Both the position numbers and the translations under genes were made by a program. Positions 37,383 to 46,382 of a stretch of 64,000 bases of DNA are shown here, in pieces (the stretch's first letter is position 1; each line of letters opens with the position of its first letter). Origin of the DNA: Methylophaga thiooxydans DMS010. Lineage in GTDB: Bacteria; Pseudomonadota; Gammaproteobacteria; Nitrosococcales; Methylophagaceae. A model generated the notes under the pieces. That model ran no database searches and was not told the DNA's origin. It worked only from the letters and a program-made list of their open reading frames with translations. Location of the stretch: NCBI RefSeq assembly GCF_000156355.1, contig NZ_GG657904.1, positions 55,518 through 119,517 of the forward strand, read 5' to 3'.

Positions 37383-38106
37383 ATTCAAGTTACCTATTCC
37401 CGCCAGTCCAGAAAACTTCGACTTTTTCTGGAATCTAGATTGCGATTGGTTTGAGCCACCCAACTACAGACGAGGCGGTTGGAGCGGCGTGATTCAGTAT
37501 CAACTCCCTGTAGCGGGTAAGTTGTCGGATGTTTTTATAAAACGCCAAGAAAACCATATAACGCGCAACCGCAGCCATTGTATAAAGGGCACCCCAACCT
37601 TCCAACGTGAATATAATAATATTCAACAACTTCGTCAGCATCAGATTCCAACCTTAGAACCCATTTTTTTTGCTGCCTACCAAACCAAAGCCATCCTTAT
37701 TACTAAGTCACTCACTGGTTATCAAAGTCTTGAAGATTTATCCCCCGAACACCTCAGCCTACAAGAACGTCACAGCTTAATCATTGAAATAGCCAAACTG
37801 ATACAGCAGCTTCATTCACACCATTTTCAACACAACTGCCTTTATCCCAAGCATATTTTCATTCGTCAGCAAACTGATCAGTGGGAGGCAAAACTCATTG
37901 ATTTAGAGAAGCTTCGCAAACGTTTATTCAAAAAACAGGCGATGACGCGTGATTTTTCTACCTTATCACGTCACCTTGCTGATGCGTGGTCAACAGCTGA
38001 TCGTATGCGTTTTTTTAAAGCCTATCTAGGCGAAACCAAACTCTCAGAAAAATCAAAGCGGACATGGCGGCAGCTGACAAAAAAGATGTTGCAAAAACGA
38101 CGCTAG
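37366..38106 (+). CDS. InaA-family lipopolysaccharide kinase-like protein
   Basis: The 246-residue protein fits the LPS kinase/InaA family: FIKRQENH in the N lobe (probable ATP Lys near 57), a catalytic-loop region HNCLYPKHIFIR (about 157-168) and LIDLEKLRKR (about 177-186). The loop has no HRD aspartate at the usual place, as I recall for InaA proteins, so kinase activity is not certain. ATG 37366 lies inside the end of the membrane protein gene; an earlier frame start is disfavoured. Likely modifies heptose in the core. Confidence 0.82.
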   Translation: MQTPTEFKLPIPASPENFDFFWNLDCDWFEPPNYRRGGWSGVIQYQLPVAGKLSDVFIKRQENHITRNRSHCIKGTPTFQREYNNIQQLRQHQIPTLEPIFFAAYQTKAILITKSLTGYQSLEDLSPEHLSLQERHSLIIEIAKLIQQLHSHHFQHNCLYPKHIFIRQQTDQWEAKLIDLEKLRKRLFKKQAMTRDFSTLSRHLADAWSTADRMRFFKAYLGETKLSEKSKRTWRQLTKKMLQKRR

Positions 38107-38167
38107 TCCAAATCTTATGCTGCTTGTTATACTGAGCGCTGTTTAACTTAAAGACTCACTCCATAAA

Positions 38168-39892
38168 ATGATTGTTTTAGGCCTGTCTGGCGCCGTCAAC
38201 CACGATGCCTCCGCTGCTTTATATATTGATGGCAAACTTGTTGCCGCCGTTGAAGAAGAACGTTTCCTGCGTGATAAACATGCCAAAGGAAAAATGCCTT
38301 ACGAGGCGACCAAGTTCTGTCTTGAACAGGCAGGGATTACCCCTGAACAAATCGATATTGTTGCCTTTCCTTATGCAGAAATTGGCCTTAAATCACCCGC
38401 GCGCTGGCATTATGCCAAGCGTCATTGGTATGCACCGGATCGCGCCTTAACGGCTTTATTCAGCGGTAACCGTCGTTATTGGCGTAATCATCAGAATGTA
38501 ATGAAGTTACTCGATGATCTGGGCATCGGTGCTGATAGAGTCAAGTTTGTGCCGGTCGAACATCATCTCGCTCATGCTAGTAGCGCCTATCACCTGAGTG
38601 GTTTTAAAGAAAAAACCGCTATCATCGGCATTGATGGCAAAGGTGAGTACGCCACGACCTTTTTCGGTTATGGCGAAAACGGCAGAATTCATAAAATTAA
38701 AGAGTTTTATGATCCTGACTCATTGGGCGGCATGTATGGCGCACTCACTGAATACCTCGGCTTTGAAATGCTAGATGGTGAATTCAAAGTAATGGGGATG
38801 GCACCGTATGGCGACCCAAGCCGATTTGATTTTTCACGTTTAATCGACTGTAAAGACGGCAACTTCAAGGTCAATAATAAACTGGTCAACACTGTTGGTT
38901 TGCGTCGACATAAAAAAAATGGCAAAGGTTATTTCTTCAGCTCTGATCTGATTGATTGGCTAGGCCCCATGCGCGAGGGTGATGAGAAGGACGAACCCTA
39001 TATTGATTATGCTGCCAGCATTCAAGATCTGCTGGAAAAAACCGCACTGCAATTGATTGATCATTATCTTGGCGACATTATTAAAGAAACAGGCAAAATC
39101 GCTTATGCCGGTGGTGTCGCTTTGAATGTAAAACTTAATCAACGCATTATTGCCATGCCCGGCGTGAAAGAACTGTTTGTTCAACCTGCCGCCAGTGATG
39201 CTGGTACCGCAATTGGTGCCGCCAGTTATGCATCACAAATGGCGGGCGTGCCTGTCGAAAAGATGGAGCATGTGTATCTCGGGCCTGCTTACACCACCGA
39301 GCAATGTATAGAAGCCTGTGACAACTATGAGCAGCCAGTTACGTGGCAACGTATGAATAATGTGACTGCTGAAACAGCACAGATTTTGGCTGATGGAAAC
39401 CCGATATCCTGGTTTCAGGGCCGCATGGAGTTTGGGCCAAGAGCCTTGGGTAACCGCAGTATTCTAGGTTCGCCAAGTCATTCTGGTGTTGCTGATCGTA
39501 TTAATGCACAAATCAAATATCGCGAGCGCTGGCGTCCATTTTGTCCAAGCATTTTGGATACGGTAGCGCCTGAGATACTGCAAACCGATCATCCCAGCCC
39601 GTATATGACATTCACCTTTGACGTAAATGAGAGCTGGAAATCACGTATTCCGGAAGTTGTACATGAAGATGGTACAGCTCGAGCGCAGATCGTTACCCAA
39701 CATACCAACCCGCGTTACTACAGTCTGTTACAGGAAATGGAAAAGCTCACCGGTAACGGCGTTGTATTGAATACCTCTTTAAACCGCCGCGGTGAACCGA
39801 TGGTTTGCAGCCCGACTGATGCGTTGAATATGTTCTTTGGTTCTGACCTGCAATATTTGGTCATGGAAGATATTCTTATCACCAAACAATAA
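38168..39892 (+). CDS. NodU/WapO-type carbamoyltransferase
   Basis: The 574-residue enzyme moves a carbamoyl group from carbamoyl phosphate, via carbamoyl-AMP, to a sugar hydroxyl. The N-terminal Kae1-like domain begins GLSGAVNHDASAAL and has the metal motif EHHLAHASSAY (about 134-144) and IDGKGEYAT; the C-terminal YrdC-like domain carries FGPRALGNRSIL (about 422-433). In Pseudomonas aeruginosa the homologue WapO carbamoylates Hep II of the LPS core, and the surrounding genes support the same role. It is preceded by a 61-bp gap, with a TTATACT possible -10 near 38130. Confidence 0.93.
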   Translation: MIVLGLSGAVNHDASAALYIDGKLVAAVEEERFLRDKHAKGKMPYEATKFCLEQAGITPEQIDIVAFPYAEIGLKSPARWHYAKRHWYAPDRALTALFSGNRRYWRNHQNVMKLLDDLGIGADRVKFVPVEHHLAHASSAYHLSGFKEKTAIIGIDGKGEYATTFFGYGENGRIHKIKEFYDPDSLGGMYGALTEYLGFEMLDGEFKVMGMAPYGDPSRFDFSRLIDCKDGNFKVNNKLVNTVGLRRHKKNGKGYFFSSDLIDWLGPMREGDEKDEPYIDYAASIQDLLEKTALQLIDHYLGDIIKETGKIAYAGGVALNVKLNQRIIAMPGVKELFVQPAASDAGTAIGAASYASQMAGVPVEKMEHVYLGPAYTTEQCIEACDNYEQPVTWQRMNNVTAETAQILADGNPISWFQGRMEFGPRALGNRSILGSPSHSGVADRINAQIKYRERWRPFCPSILDTVAPEILQTDHPSPYMTFTFDVNESWKSRIPEVVHEDGTARAQIVTQHTNPRYYSLLQEMEKLTGNGVVLNTSLNRRGEPMVCSPTDALNMFFGSDLQYLVMEDILITKQ

Positions 39893-39894
39893 CC

Positions 39895-40488
39895 GTGCTA
39901 CAACTAACTAGAGAGAAACTCATAGGGAAAGGATGGCATCGCGAGTGCTATGAACATCCTGACGACCGCGACTTATGTATCAAAGTTGTTGTCAACGGTA
40001 ATAATGCCGAAACAAACCGCGAACAAGCTTATTATCGGTATTTAACCCAACATTTAACGGACTGGCGGGCAGTCCCACGTTTCCATGGCAACGTAGAAAC
40101 TAACTTAGGCCAAGGCGCTGTTTTCGATCTTGTATATGATAGTGATGGGCAGGTTTCTCGTACGCTAGGCTATTATCTTGAAAGTCCTGAACGGTTCTTG
40201 AAGAATAAGACTGCGCTTAACTCTGCGCTCGCCCAGTTAAAACAATACCAGCTACAACATAACGTGCTGACCATGTCATTAAAACCCAATAATCTACTGA
40301 TACAGCGGAATGATGACGGAGCGTTTTCTGCACATATTATTGATAATTTAGGTAATGCCGATTGGATACCTCTAGCCAATTATTTTTCTTGGTTCGGTAG
40401 CGCCAAAATAGAACGTAAGTGGTCTCGCTTTCACAAACTACTTGGGCAAACATACCCTCACTTAGGAAACGACTTACAGGCCTTTTGA
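39895..40488 (+). CDS. YrbL family kinase-fold protein
   Basis: The 197-residue protein aligns along its length with E. coli YrbL (PhoP-regulated network protein): IGKGWHRECYEHPDD (about 10-24), DWRAVPRFHGNVET (about 56-69) and VLTMSLKPNNLLI (about 121-133), with Ser in place of the catalytic-loop Asp as in E. coli. The start is GTG 39895, 2 nt after the carbamoyltransferase stop. Enzymatic activity is unproven in the family. Its placement in an LPS core locus suggests action on or sensing of core sugars. The stretch looks more A+T-rich than its neighbours. Confidence 0.85.
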   Translation: MLQLTREKLIGKGWHRECYEHPDDRDLCIKVVVNGNNAETNREQAYYRYLTQHLTDWRAVPRFHGNVETNLGQGAVFDLVYDSDGQVSRTLGYYLESPERFLKNKTALNSALAQLKQYQLQHNVLTMSLKPNNLLIQRNDDGAFSAHIIDNLGNADWIPLANYFSWFGSAKIERKWSRFHKLLGQTYPHLGNDLQAF

Positions 40489-40491
40489 GTT

Positions 40492-41178
40492 ATGCTCAGC
40501 TTAGGTGACTATCTCGTCAAGTACAAAGCCCGACAAAAAAATGTCCGTATAAGCAGTCCCAAAGGCATCGATCATGACTGCTGGCTACAGCTCGAAGAAT
40601 TCTCACGCATGGGTGACGTAATAGTGGACCCGTCGAGTCCAGTCACAGAAAAATTGAGAATAGGCGCTTATAGCTATATCAGAAGTTATTCCAAATTACT
40701 GGGTATCGCTGAAATTGGCCGCTACTGCTCAATCGGCCGCAATGTCACACTAGGATTACCACCCCGTAATCACCCAGTAGACTGGGTCTCGACCAGCACA
40801 CAGTTCAGTCGTCAATACACGCATCAACTTGCTCCGACCGTTATTGGACACGATGTTTGGATTGGTAATAATGCTGTTGTAATGGCGGGACTAACTATAG
40901 GTCATGGTGCAATCATTGGTTGTGATGCTGTCATAACAAAAGATGTTTTACCCTATGAGATTGTGGCAGGTAACCCAGCAAGATCTATTCGTTTTCGTTT
41001 CGACAAAGCCATTATTGAACAACTTTTAGCATCTAAATGGTGGGATTACGATAAACATGAACTGGAGAAGTTGGACTTCCAAGATATTATTCAATTCACT
41101 CAAAACATCTGGAAACTCAATCAAAAAGCGCAATTATCTTTAATAGAAATAAAAGGAAAACGCGTTCGCCCCGGTTAA
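40492..41178 (+). CDS. Left-handed beta-helix O-acetyltransferase (CatB-related)
   Basis: The 228-residue protein has hexapeptide repeats from about residue 60 to 165 (IGRYCSIGRNVTLG, IGHDVWIGNNAVVM, IGHGAIIGCDAVI) and the C-terminal cap VAGNPARSIRFRF typical of CatB-like xenobiotic/sugar acetyltransferases. The catalytic His is in PPRNHPVDW (about 91-99). Probably acetylates a core or O-chain sugar with acetyl-CoA. It follows the YrbL gene by 3 nt and is convergent with the tandem kinase gene. Substrate unknown. Confidence 0.88.
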   Translation: MLSLGDYLVKYKARQKNVRISSPKGIDHDCWLQLEEFSRMGDVIVDPSSPVTEKLRIGAYSYIRSYSKLLGIAEIGRYCSIGRNVTLGLPPRNHPVDWVSTSTQFSRQYTHQLAPTVIGHDVWIGNNAVVMAGLTIGHGAIIGCDAVITKDVLPYEIVAGNPARSIRFRFDKAIIEQLLASKWWDYDKHELEKLDFQDIIQFTQNIWKLNQKAQLSLIEIKGKRVRPG

Positions 41179-41213
41179 TCTTCAGTTTACCGAGGCCTTC
41201 GACTTTAACTTGC

Positions 41214-42569
41214 TTATTGCTTTGGCCAGTTCTGGAAAAACCGCTGTTTATCCTGATGCTGTGCTCGACGTTCATAAAACGAAATGCAATGCTCTTGCAT
41301 GGCGTCAAGGTCAATCAACTCAACTTGTCCAGTTGGTTTTAATAATAAATTGCTCGCCTTTAAGTCCCCATGACTTAACTTAAACGTTGCCATTAGGCTG
41401 AAAATACGTTCGACTTGCTCCATTACTAATTTAGGCGGCAAAGCATCAGGAAAAGCATGGTTAAGTTCTTTGGCATCATTGGATAAGGCGCAGATTAGAT
41501 ACGCTGTTTTCCTTAATGGCCCCTTCCTTTTTTCAATAAAGCCCAATGCTTCCGGCGTTGATATGCCTAATAACGCCATCAAGTTACCATAACGCCAAGA
41601 ATTAGCAGCACGACTTGGGCGCCAACAGCGCTTTAAGAAATGCGAGAATGACTTTACGTTGTAACGCTTTATAACCACATCTCGTCCTGCCAACTTTGTG
41701 ACCACAACCGTCGCGGAGTTACCGGCTTTTAAAACATTTCCCTGCTCAACCAAAGCGTCTATTCGATGAACGACATCTTCAGATATTGCTTCAAAAAATC
41801 GGCGTTTAAACGCATACTCAATCGTCGCCGTTTTTTTATAAGCCGTCATCGTGCATGAACGGAAGCATTTTTTCAGGTAGGTATTTTTACGTTTCTGCCA
41901 CTGCTGATTAAGTCGCTTTTTAAAATTATGCTGTGCTTTTTGATCAAATGACCAGCCACGCTGCTGAAAATAAACACGCAGTTTATCCTTCACGATAACT
42001 TGTTGTTCTGGCGGAAATTGCGCCACTAACAGGGCAAGGTTGGTCAGGCTTTTTTGTTTTGAAAGCGGCTTGCCCGCTTTACCGCGCACTGAAGCCAGGT
42101 CAATGAGCACAACGCCCTGCGGCGTGGCTAATAGATTATCAGGATGAATATCTTGTTGATAAATACCACCTTGGTGACATAACAGCATAAGCTTTACTAG
42201 TCTTTCAGCGGAGAGCGCATCATGCTCTGTCAGCTTGAAGCTGGTGGCATCAGACAAAAACGCATAGCCGACCGCTAAACAACCAGCCAAATTGTGCTCT
42301 ATCAAACGCTGCTCAGGAACTGGAACGCCAGCCTTTTTACAAGCCTGATAACCTGTTATTTCTCTGGAAAGCTCTCGTTTTCCTTTTCGTGTCGGTGCGA
42401 ACAACTTGAGTAAAAGCCGTTTACCCTGATGTTCCGCATCAACAACCAAGCGTCTTCTTGCTAGAACTCTCAGTATTTTCCGACAGTGAAACGTGCCTTT
42501 ATCGGTATCAATATCAAATGGTGCTGAGACCGCTTGACCATTGAGAAAAGCATGAATGGCTTCACTCAT
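41214..42569 (-). CDS. Tandem two-kinase-domain LPS core kinase-like protein
   Basis: The 451-residue protein contains two kinase-fold modules in one chain. The first (about 40-170) has YQQDIHPDNLL and LIDLASVRG; the second (about 265-440) has VVIKRYN, LSHGDLKASNLLL and ELIDLDAM. Both retain catalytic Asp and Asn. It resembles the Pseudomonas PA5006-type protein next to wapQ. ATG 42569 overlaps the waaP stop (ATGA); an earlier ATG at 42590 is possible but less likely. Expected to phosphorylate inner-core heptose at the cytoplasmic face. Confidence 0.85.
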   Translation of the reverse strand: MSEAIHAFLNGQAVSAPFDIDTDKGTFHCRKILRVLARRRLVVDAEHQGKRLLLKLFAPTRKGKRELSREITGYQACKKAGVPVPEQRLIEHNLAGCLAVGYAFLSDATSFKLTEHDALSAERLVKLMLLCHQGGIYQQDIHPDNLLATPQGVVLIDLASVRGKAGKPLSKQKSLTNLALLVAQFPPEQQVIVKDKLRVYFQQRGWSFDQKAQHNFKKRLNQQWQKRKNTYLKKCFRSCTMTAYKKTATIEYAFKRRFFEAISEDVVHRIDALVEQGNVLKAGNSATVVVTKLAGRDVVIKRYNVKSFSHFLKRCWRPSRAANSWRYGNLMALLGISTPEALGFIEKRKGPLRKTAYLICALSNDAKELNHAFPDALPPKLVMEQVERIFSLMATFKLSHGDLKASNLLLKPTGQVELIDLDAMQEHCISFYERRAQHQDKQRFFQNWPKQ

Positions 42570-43384
42570 TTGGGGGTATGCCTTTGCCATTTTTCCAGCA
42601 ACACCTGAGCGCGCTGTTCCACCTTGTGCCAGAAAGTCGCATCCTGTTCTATGGTATCCCGCAGCGATTTATTGCTATATCTTTTCATAAACCGAAGTCG
42701 GTCCCGCAGAGTAAGGGGCACCTCATGGGCAGAAAAATACAACGACCCTAAATCCTTTATCAACCAACGCTGCGGGACTTTTTTTCGTTGTTGCGCACGA
42801 TGTAAATCGATCAAATGAAGCACTGTGTCTTGGTTAATCTCATTACTGTCAGCAAATGTATCGGTCAACAGAAAGTGGCATAGATAATAATCACGGTGAT
42901 TAATACCTGCCTGGTGCATGGTTCGGCTAATATCCGCCAACTTCTCAATCAGTGTTTTTTTAGTCTTGAAGGTCGGTTTTGTTTTCTGCCATTGCTTTCC
43001 CAGATCTTCAAGACTCATGGTATTGGCCAAATCATCCGTAACCACAAAAGAGTGGCGTTTCGCTGGGTTATTGCCTCGCTCACCATAAGCGGCGAGTTGC
43101 ATGGTAGCGATGCCTAACTGATGCAGCCGTTCTATCGCCTGCCATTCATTTTTGGCACTGATAATTGGCAAACGCCATTGCAGCAGGTTTTTCACAATCT
43201 CACCCCAACCTACGCCGGCGTGATATTTGAGAAAATAGCTATGATTATTCAAGGTGAAGCGTAAGGTACGACGACCTTCTTTATCTCTAAACACGTCGCC
43301 TTGCTGCTTTAGTAATACATCAAAGCAATCTTGCTGTTGCCAGGCAGCTTGTACATCTTCTCGAAGATAAACGGTTTGCTTCAT
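42566..43384 (-). CDS. waaP: Lipopolysaccharide core heptose(I) kinase
   Basis: The 272-residue kinase phosphorylates O4 of Hep I in the LPS inner core, important for outer-membrane stability. It has FLKYHAGVGWGEIVKNLLQW (about 54-73) with the ATP-binding Lys, INHRDYYLCHFLL (about 165-177) with the HRD aspartate, and HLIDLHRAQQR (about 192-202). ATG 43384 overlaps the waaG stop as ATGA and gives the family length. Operon order waaG-waaP-kinase parallels Pseudomonas. Confidence 0.95.
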   Translation of the reverse strand: MKQTVYLREDVQAAWQQQDCFDVLLKQQGDVFRDKEGRRTLRFTLNNHSYFLKYHAGVGWGEIVKNLLQWRLPIISAKNEWQAIERLHQLGIATMQLAAYGERGNNPAKRHSFVVTDDLANTMSLEDLGKQWQKTKPTFKTKKTLIEKLADISRTMHQAGINHRDYYLCHFLLTDTFADSNEINQDTVLHLIDLHRAQQRKKVPQRWLIKDLGSLYFSAHEVPLTLRDRLRFMKRYSNKSLRDTIEQDATFWHKVEQRAQVLLEKWQRHTPK

Positions 43385-44469
43385 CCCTGACACCATGCTT
43401 CTATCTGATCAGCACACAGCTCTGCACGCGATAACGCTGAGACATTCTGATTTTTGTCACTGCGGACGGGCAATGAGGGCGTCACCCCACTCAATACCTT
43501 CGCAAGATCATGCACAATCACCTTATCATCAAGCACCTTGGACTGTTTATCCTGCTCAGCCAGAAAACCGTAGCCACAGACATCACTGATTAACATCGGC
43601 AACCTTGCTGCCGCTGCTTCCGCAAGCACCATGCCTGCCGCTTCTTTTCGCGCCGGATGCACAAGGTAATCGGCAGCAAAATAAAAGGGAGCAAGATCCG
43701 TTTGTCCGCCCCAGAACGTAAACTTAAGCTGTCTGAGCATATTCAGTTTATTCACATAAGACGATTGCTTGCCATTACCCACGATCCACAGTTCAAAGCG
43801 ACTTTGTTGTTGCTCAGACAAGCGTGCTAGGGCCGCAATCACTCTATCCAAGCCTTTGGTGTTGAAGTCTGCCGCTACGAATAAGAGTAAAAAACGTCCC
43901 GTGTCTTGTTCATATTGTTTTCGCCACTGTCGTGCGGCTTCAAATTTCTCAGCACTGTAATGAAAAGACTCCCCCACAGAGACAGGCAATAAATAATTAT
44001 TGTTGGGGTTGAGGCCAAAACTTGTTTGATATTGATCTTGTTGATGTTGAGTCAGAAAAAAACTATGCAAATGGGGCGTCTCAAATAAAGTTTTTTCGAT
44101 CGCTGCATAAGTGCGGTAACGGGGCAATAGGCGTTTTAAGCCGCGATAACGATTGGCGGTAAAGCAAGGATCTGCAGCAAAGTAAACATCCAAGCCCGCT
44201 AGTTTGGTAAAGCCCACCACATAATCAAACAAGCCTTGCTGTTTCAGACTGACGACATAATTGGAAAGCGCTCGAATTCGACCATGATTAGTGGTTTGAT
44301 TCTTTTCCAACTCATACAGTTGCCAATCCGATGGTTTATCACCGTGCCAGCCCAGCGTAATCACAGAAATTTGATGGCCACGTTTTGCCATTGCTTCGAC
44401 AACAAAATAAAAATCACGTTGTGCCCCACCAAAGGGAAAATACTCTGTGATGGCAAAAGCAAAATGCAT
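43381..44469 (-). CDS. waaG: LPS core glycosyltransferase I (WaaG-type, GT4)
   Basis: The 362-residue GT4 enzyme adds the first outer-core hexose to Hep II. It begins MHFAFAITEYFPFGGAQRDF, very like Pseudomonas/E. coli WaaG, and has LLFVAADFNTKGLDRVI (about 195-211) and the EX7E motif in RKEAAGMVLAEAA (about 279-291). A longer frame to 44574 has no family support. First gene of a three-gene leftward operon with waaP and the tandem kinase; diverges from gmhA over 159 bp. Confidence 0.93.
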   Translation of the reverse strand: MHFAFAITEYFPFGGAQRDFYFVVEAMAKRGHQISVITLGWHGDKPSDWQLYELEKNQTTNHGRIRALSNYVVSLKQQGLFDYVVGFTKLAGLDVYFAADPCFTANRYRGLKRLLPRYRTYAAIEKTLFETPHLHSFFLTQHQQDQYQTSFGLNPNNNYLLPVSVGESFHYSAEKFEAARQWRKQYEQDTGRFLLLFVAADFNTKGLDRVIAALARLSEQQQSRFELWIVGNGKQSSYVNKLNMLRQLKFTFWGGQTDLAPFYFAADYLVHPARKEAAGMVLAEAAAARLPMLISDVCGYGFLAEQDKQSKVLDDKVIVHDLAKVLSGVTPSLPVRSDKNQNVSALSRAELCADQIEAWCQG

Positions 44470-44628
44470 GAAATCAAATATCCTGAACCTAAAAAGCGGG
44501 GTAGGCACTAACATCTTAGCGAACATTAAACTAGAATAGTGGTGTTCTGAACTTAACGTACTGTTGTAAGACAAGACTAGCGCTCAATCACACGCAATAG
44601 TACCACCTAGCTGAAATAGAGGTAAGCC

Positions 44629-45195
44629 GTGTCATTCAAATCAACCTTGGCTCGACATCAATCCATGATCGAAGGGCTGTTTACACTCGAACCACAAGTA
44701 ACGGCTTTAATTGAGCGAATCAAACAGTGTCTTGATAACGGCAATAAAGTCTTCTTCTTTGGTAATGGCGGTAGCGCCTCCGATGCGCAACATCTGGCGG
44801 CAGAATTTGTAGTCAGGTATCACAAAGAGCGCCGCGCTTATGCTGCGATTGCCTTAACCACAGATACCTCAATTCTCACTGCACACGGTAATGACTACAG
44901 CTTTGATTCTATCTTTGACCGCCAGATCGAGGCGTTATCTAAACCTGGTGATATTGCCATTGGCCTGTCTACATCAGGCAATAGCGCTAACGTCATCAGT
45001 GGTATCAAAACCGCTCAGAAATACGATGTCTGGACGTGCGCTTTCACCGGTGAAGACGGTGGTCAATTAAAACATATTGCTGATGACTGTATCCGCGTGC
45101 CAAGCACCGAAACCGCTCGCGTTCAGGAAGGCCATATCCTCATCGGTCATTGGCTGTGTGAAGCACTCGACGAAGACAGTCCAGCCATTTCATGA
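44629..45195 (+). CDS. gmhA: Sedoheptulose-7-phosphate isomerase
   Basis: The 188-residue SIS-domain enzyme makes D-glycero-D-manno-heptose-7-phosphate, the first step to ADP-heptose. Motifs: FGNGGSASDAQHLAAEF (about 44-60), LTTDTS and LSTSGNS (about 114-120), and an EGHILIGHWLCE zinc/His segment near 167-178. GTG start with AGAGG 5 nt upstream. Overlaps the FAD oxidoreductase by ATGA. Works with HldE encoded in this window; gmhB and hldD must lie elsewhere. Confidence 0.94.
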   Translation: MSFKSTLARHQSMIEGLFTLEPQVTALIERIKQCLDNGNKVFFFGNGGSASDAQHLAAEFVVRYHKERRAYAAIALTTDTSILTAHGNDYSFDSIFDRQIEALSKPGDIAIGLSTSGNSANVISGIKTAQKYDVWTCAFTGEDGGQLKHIADDCIRVPSTETARVQEGHILIGHWLCEALDEDSPAIS

Positions 45196-46382
45196 GCCGC
45201 CAGCAAATTACGACCGACGTAGCAATTATCGGCGCAGGTATTGCCGGTCTTTGGCTGCATAATCGCCTTAATCAGGCCGGTTATCACGCTGTGTTAATTG
45301 AAAATGGCAAAATCGGTCAGGGGCAGACCTTAAGCTCGCAAGGCATTATCCATGGTGGCAGTAAATATGCACTCAATGGCATCTTGTCTAAAGCCTCGCA
45401 AGTGATTAGCAATATGCCGGCGCGCTGGAAAAGTTGTTTAGAGGGTAAAGGCGAAATCGACCTGACTTCCGTCAAAAAACTCGCCGAACACCAACTGCTA
45501 TGGTCAAAAGATCGCTTATCGTCAAAAATGGTCTCTTTTTTTGCCAGTAAAGCGCTGAGCAGTCGTATGCAGAGCGTTCCTTTACAGAACCGCCCGGCAT
45601 TATTTCAAGATCCGGCCTTTAAAGGCGCTTTGTATCAATTAGATGAACCTGTGCTTGATGTTCCCAGTCTGTTAGAAGCACTTGTGAAGCCATTCCATGA
45701 CCGCATGTTGGCGGTACCCAAAGAATCAACGTATGCGTGGCAAAAACAAGGCGATCACCTGTCATCTCTGACCGTTGATAGCTATGAAATTCAGGCTCAG
45801 CATTTTGTTTTTACTGCCGGTGAAGGTAATGAAGCCATACTCAACGCGTTGAATATCAGCAAGCCGGCCATGCAACGGCGTCCATTGCAGATGCTGTTAT
45901 GCAAAAGCAAACAGACGGATAAACCCTTACCTGCGATCTATGCTCATAGCTTAGGCTCAGGCTCAAAACCAATTGCCACTATCTCAAGTCACGTTAATAA
46001 AAGCGGTGAAGTTGTCTGGTATCTGGGGGGTAATATTGCTGAGCAAGGCGTGGGTAAAGACAAAGCCCGATTAATAGAAGAAGCCAAGCTATTATTGAGC
46101 GATATTCTTCCATGGTTTGAGCTACCAGAACTAGACTGGGCAACACATCCGGTCAATCGTGCTGAGCCCCAACAATCAAGCTTAAGCCGCCCTGATAGTG
46201 CTTTTGTCAGTAGCCAAGGCAATATGCATATCTGCTGGCCGACCAAACTAGCGCTAGCGCCCGACTTAACCGATCAAGTCTTCAAACAACTGGAATCAGC
46301 AAAACTTCAGGCAGGCGCACATAAAAACCCGGCATTCCAACATCCACAAGTTGCCGAGACCTTGTGGGACAGAGCCTTTTAA
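45192..46382 (+). CDS. FAD-dependent oxidoreductase (DAO family)
   Basis: The 396-residue protein has the FAD dinucleotide motif DVAIIGAGIAGLWLHNRLNQ (9-28) and SSQGIIHGGSKYAL (about 48-61), as in glycerol-3-phosphate dehydrogenase and L-2-hydroxyglutarate oxidase-like enzymes. The C-terminal half has the FTAGEGNEAIL second FAD region (about 206-216). The substrate is unknown. Translational coupling with gmhA and juxtaposition with an aldo/keto reductase and hldE suggest it acts on a sugar, polyol or heptose-related intermediate; that is inference. Confidence 0.85.
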   Translation: MSRQQITTDVAIIGAGIAGLWLHNRLNQAGYHAVLIENGKIGQGQTLSSQGIIHGGSKYALNGILSKASQVISNMPARWKSCLEGKGEIDLTSVKKLAEHQLLWSKDRLSSKMVSFFASKALSSRMQSVPLQNRPALFQDPAFKGALYQLDEPVLDVPSLLEALVKPFHDRMLAVPKESTYAWQKQGDHLSSLTVDSYEIQAQHFVFTAGEGNEAILNALNISKPAMQRRPLQMLLCKSKQTDKPLPAIYAHSLGSGSKPIATISSHVNKSGEVVWYLGGNIAEQGVGKDKARLIEEAKLLLSDILPWFELPELDWATHPVNRAEPQQSSLSRPDSAFVSSQGNMHICWPTKLALAPDLTDQVFKQLESAKLQAGAHKNPAFQHPQVAETLWDRAF

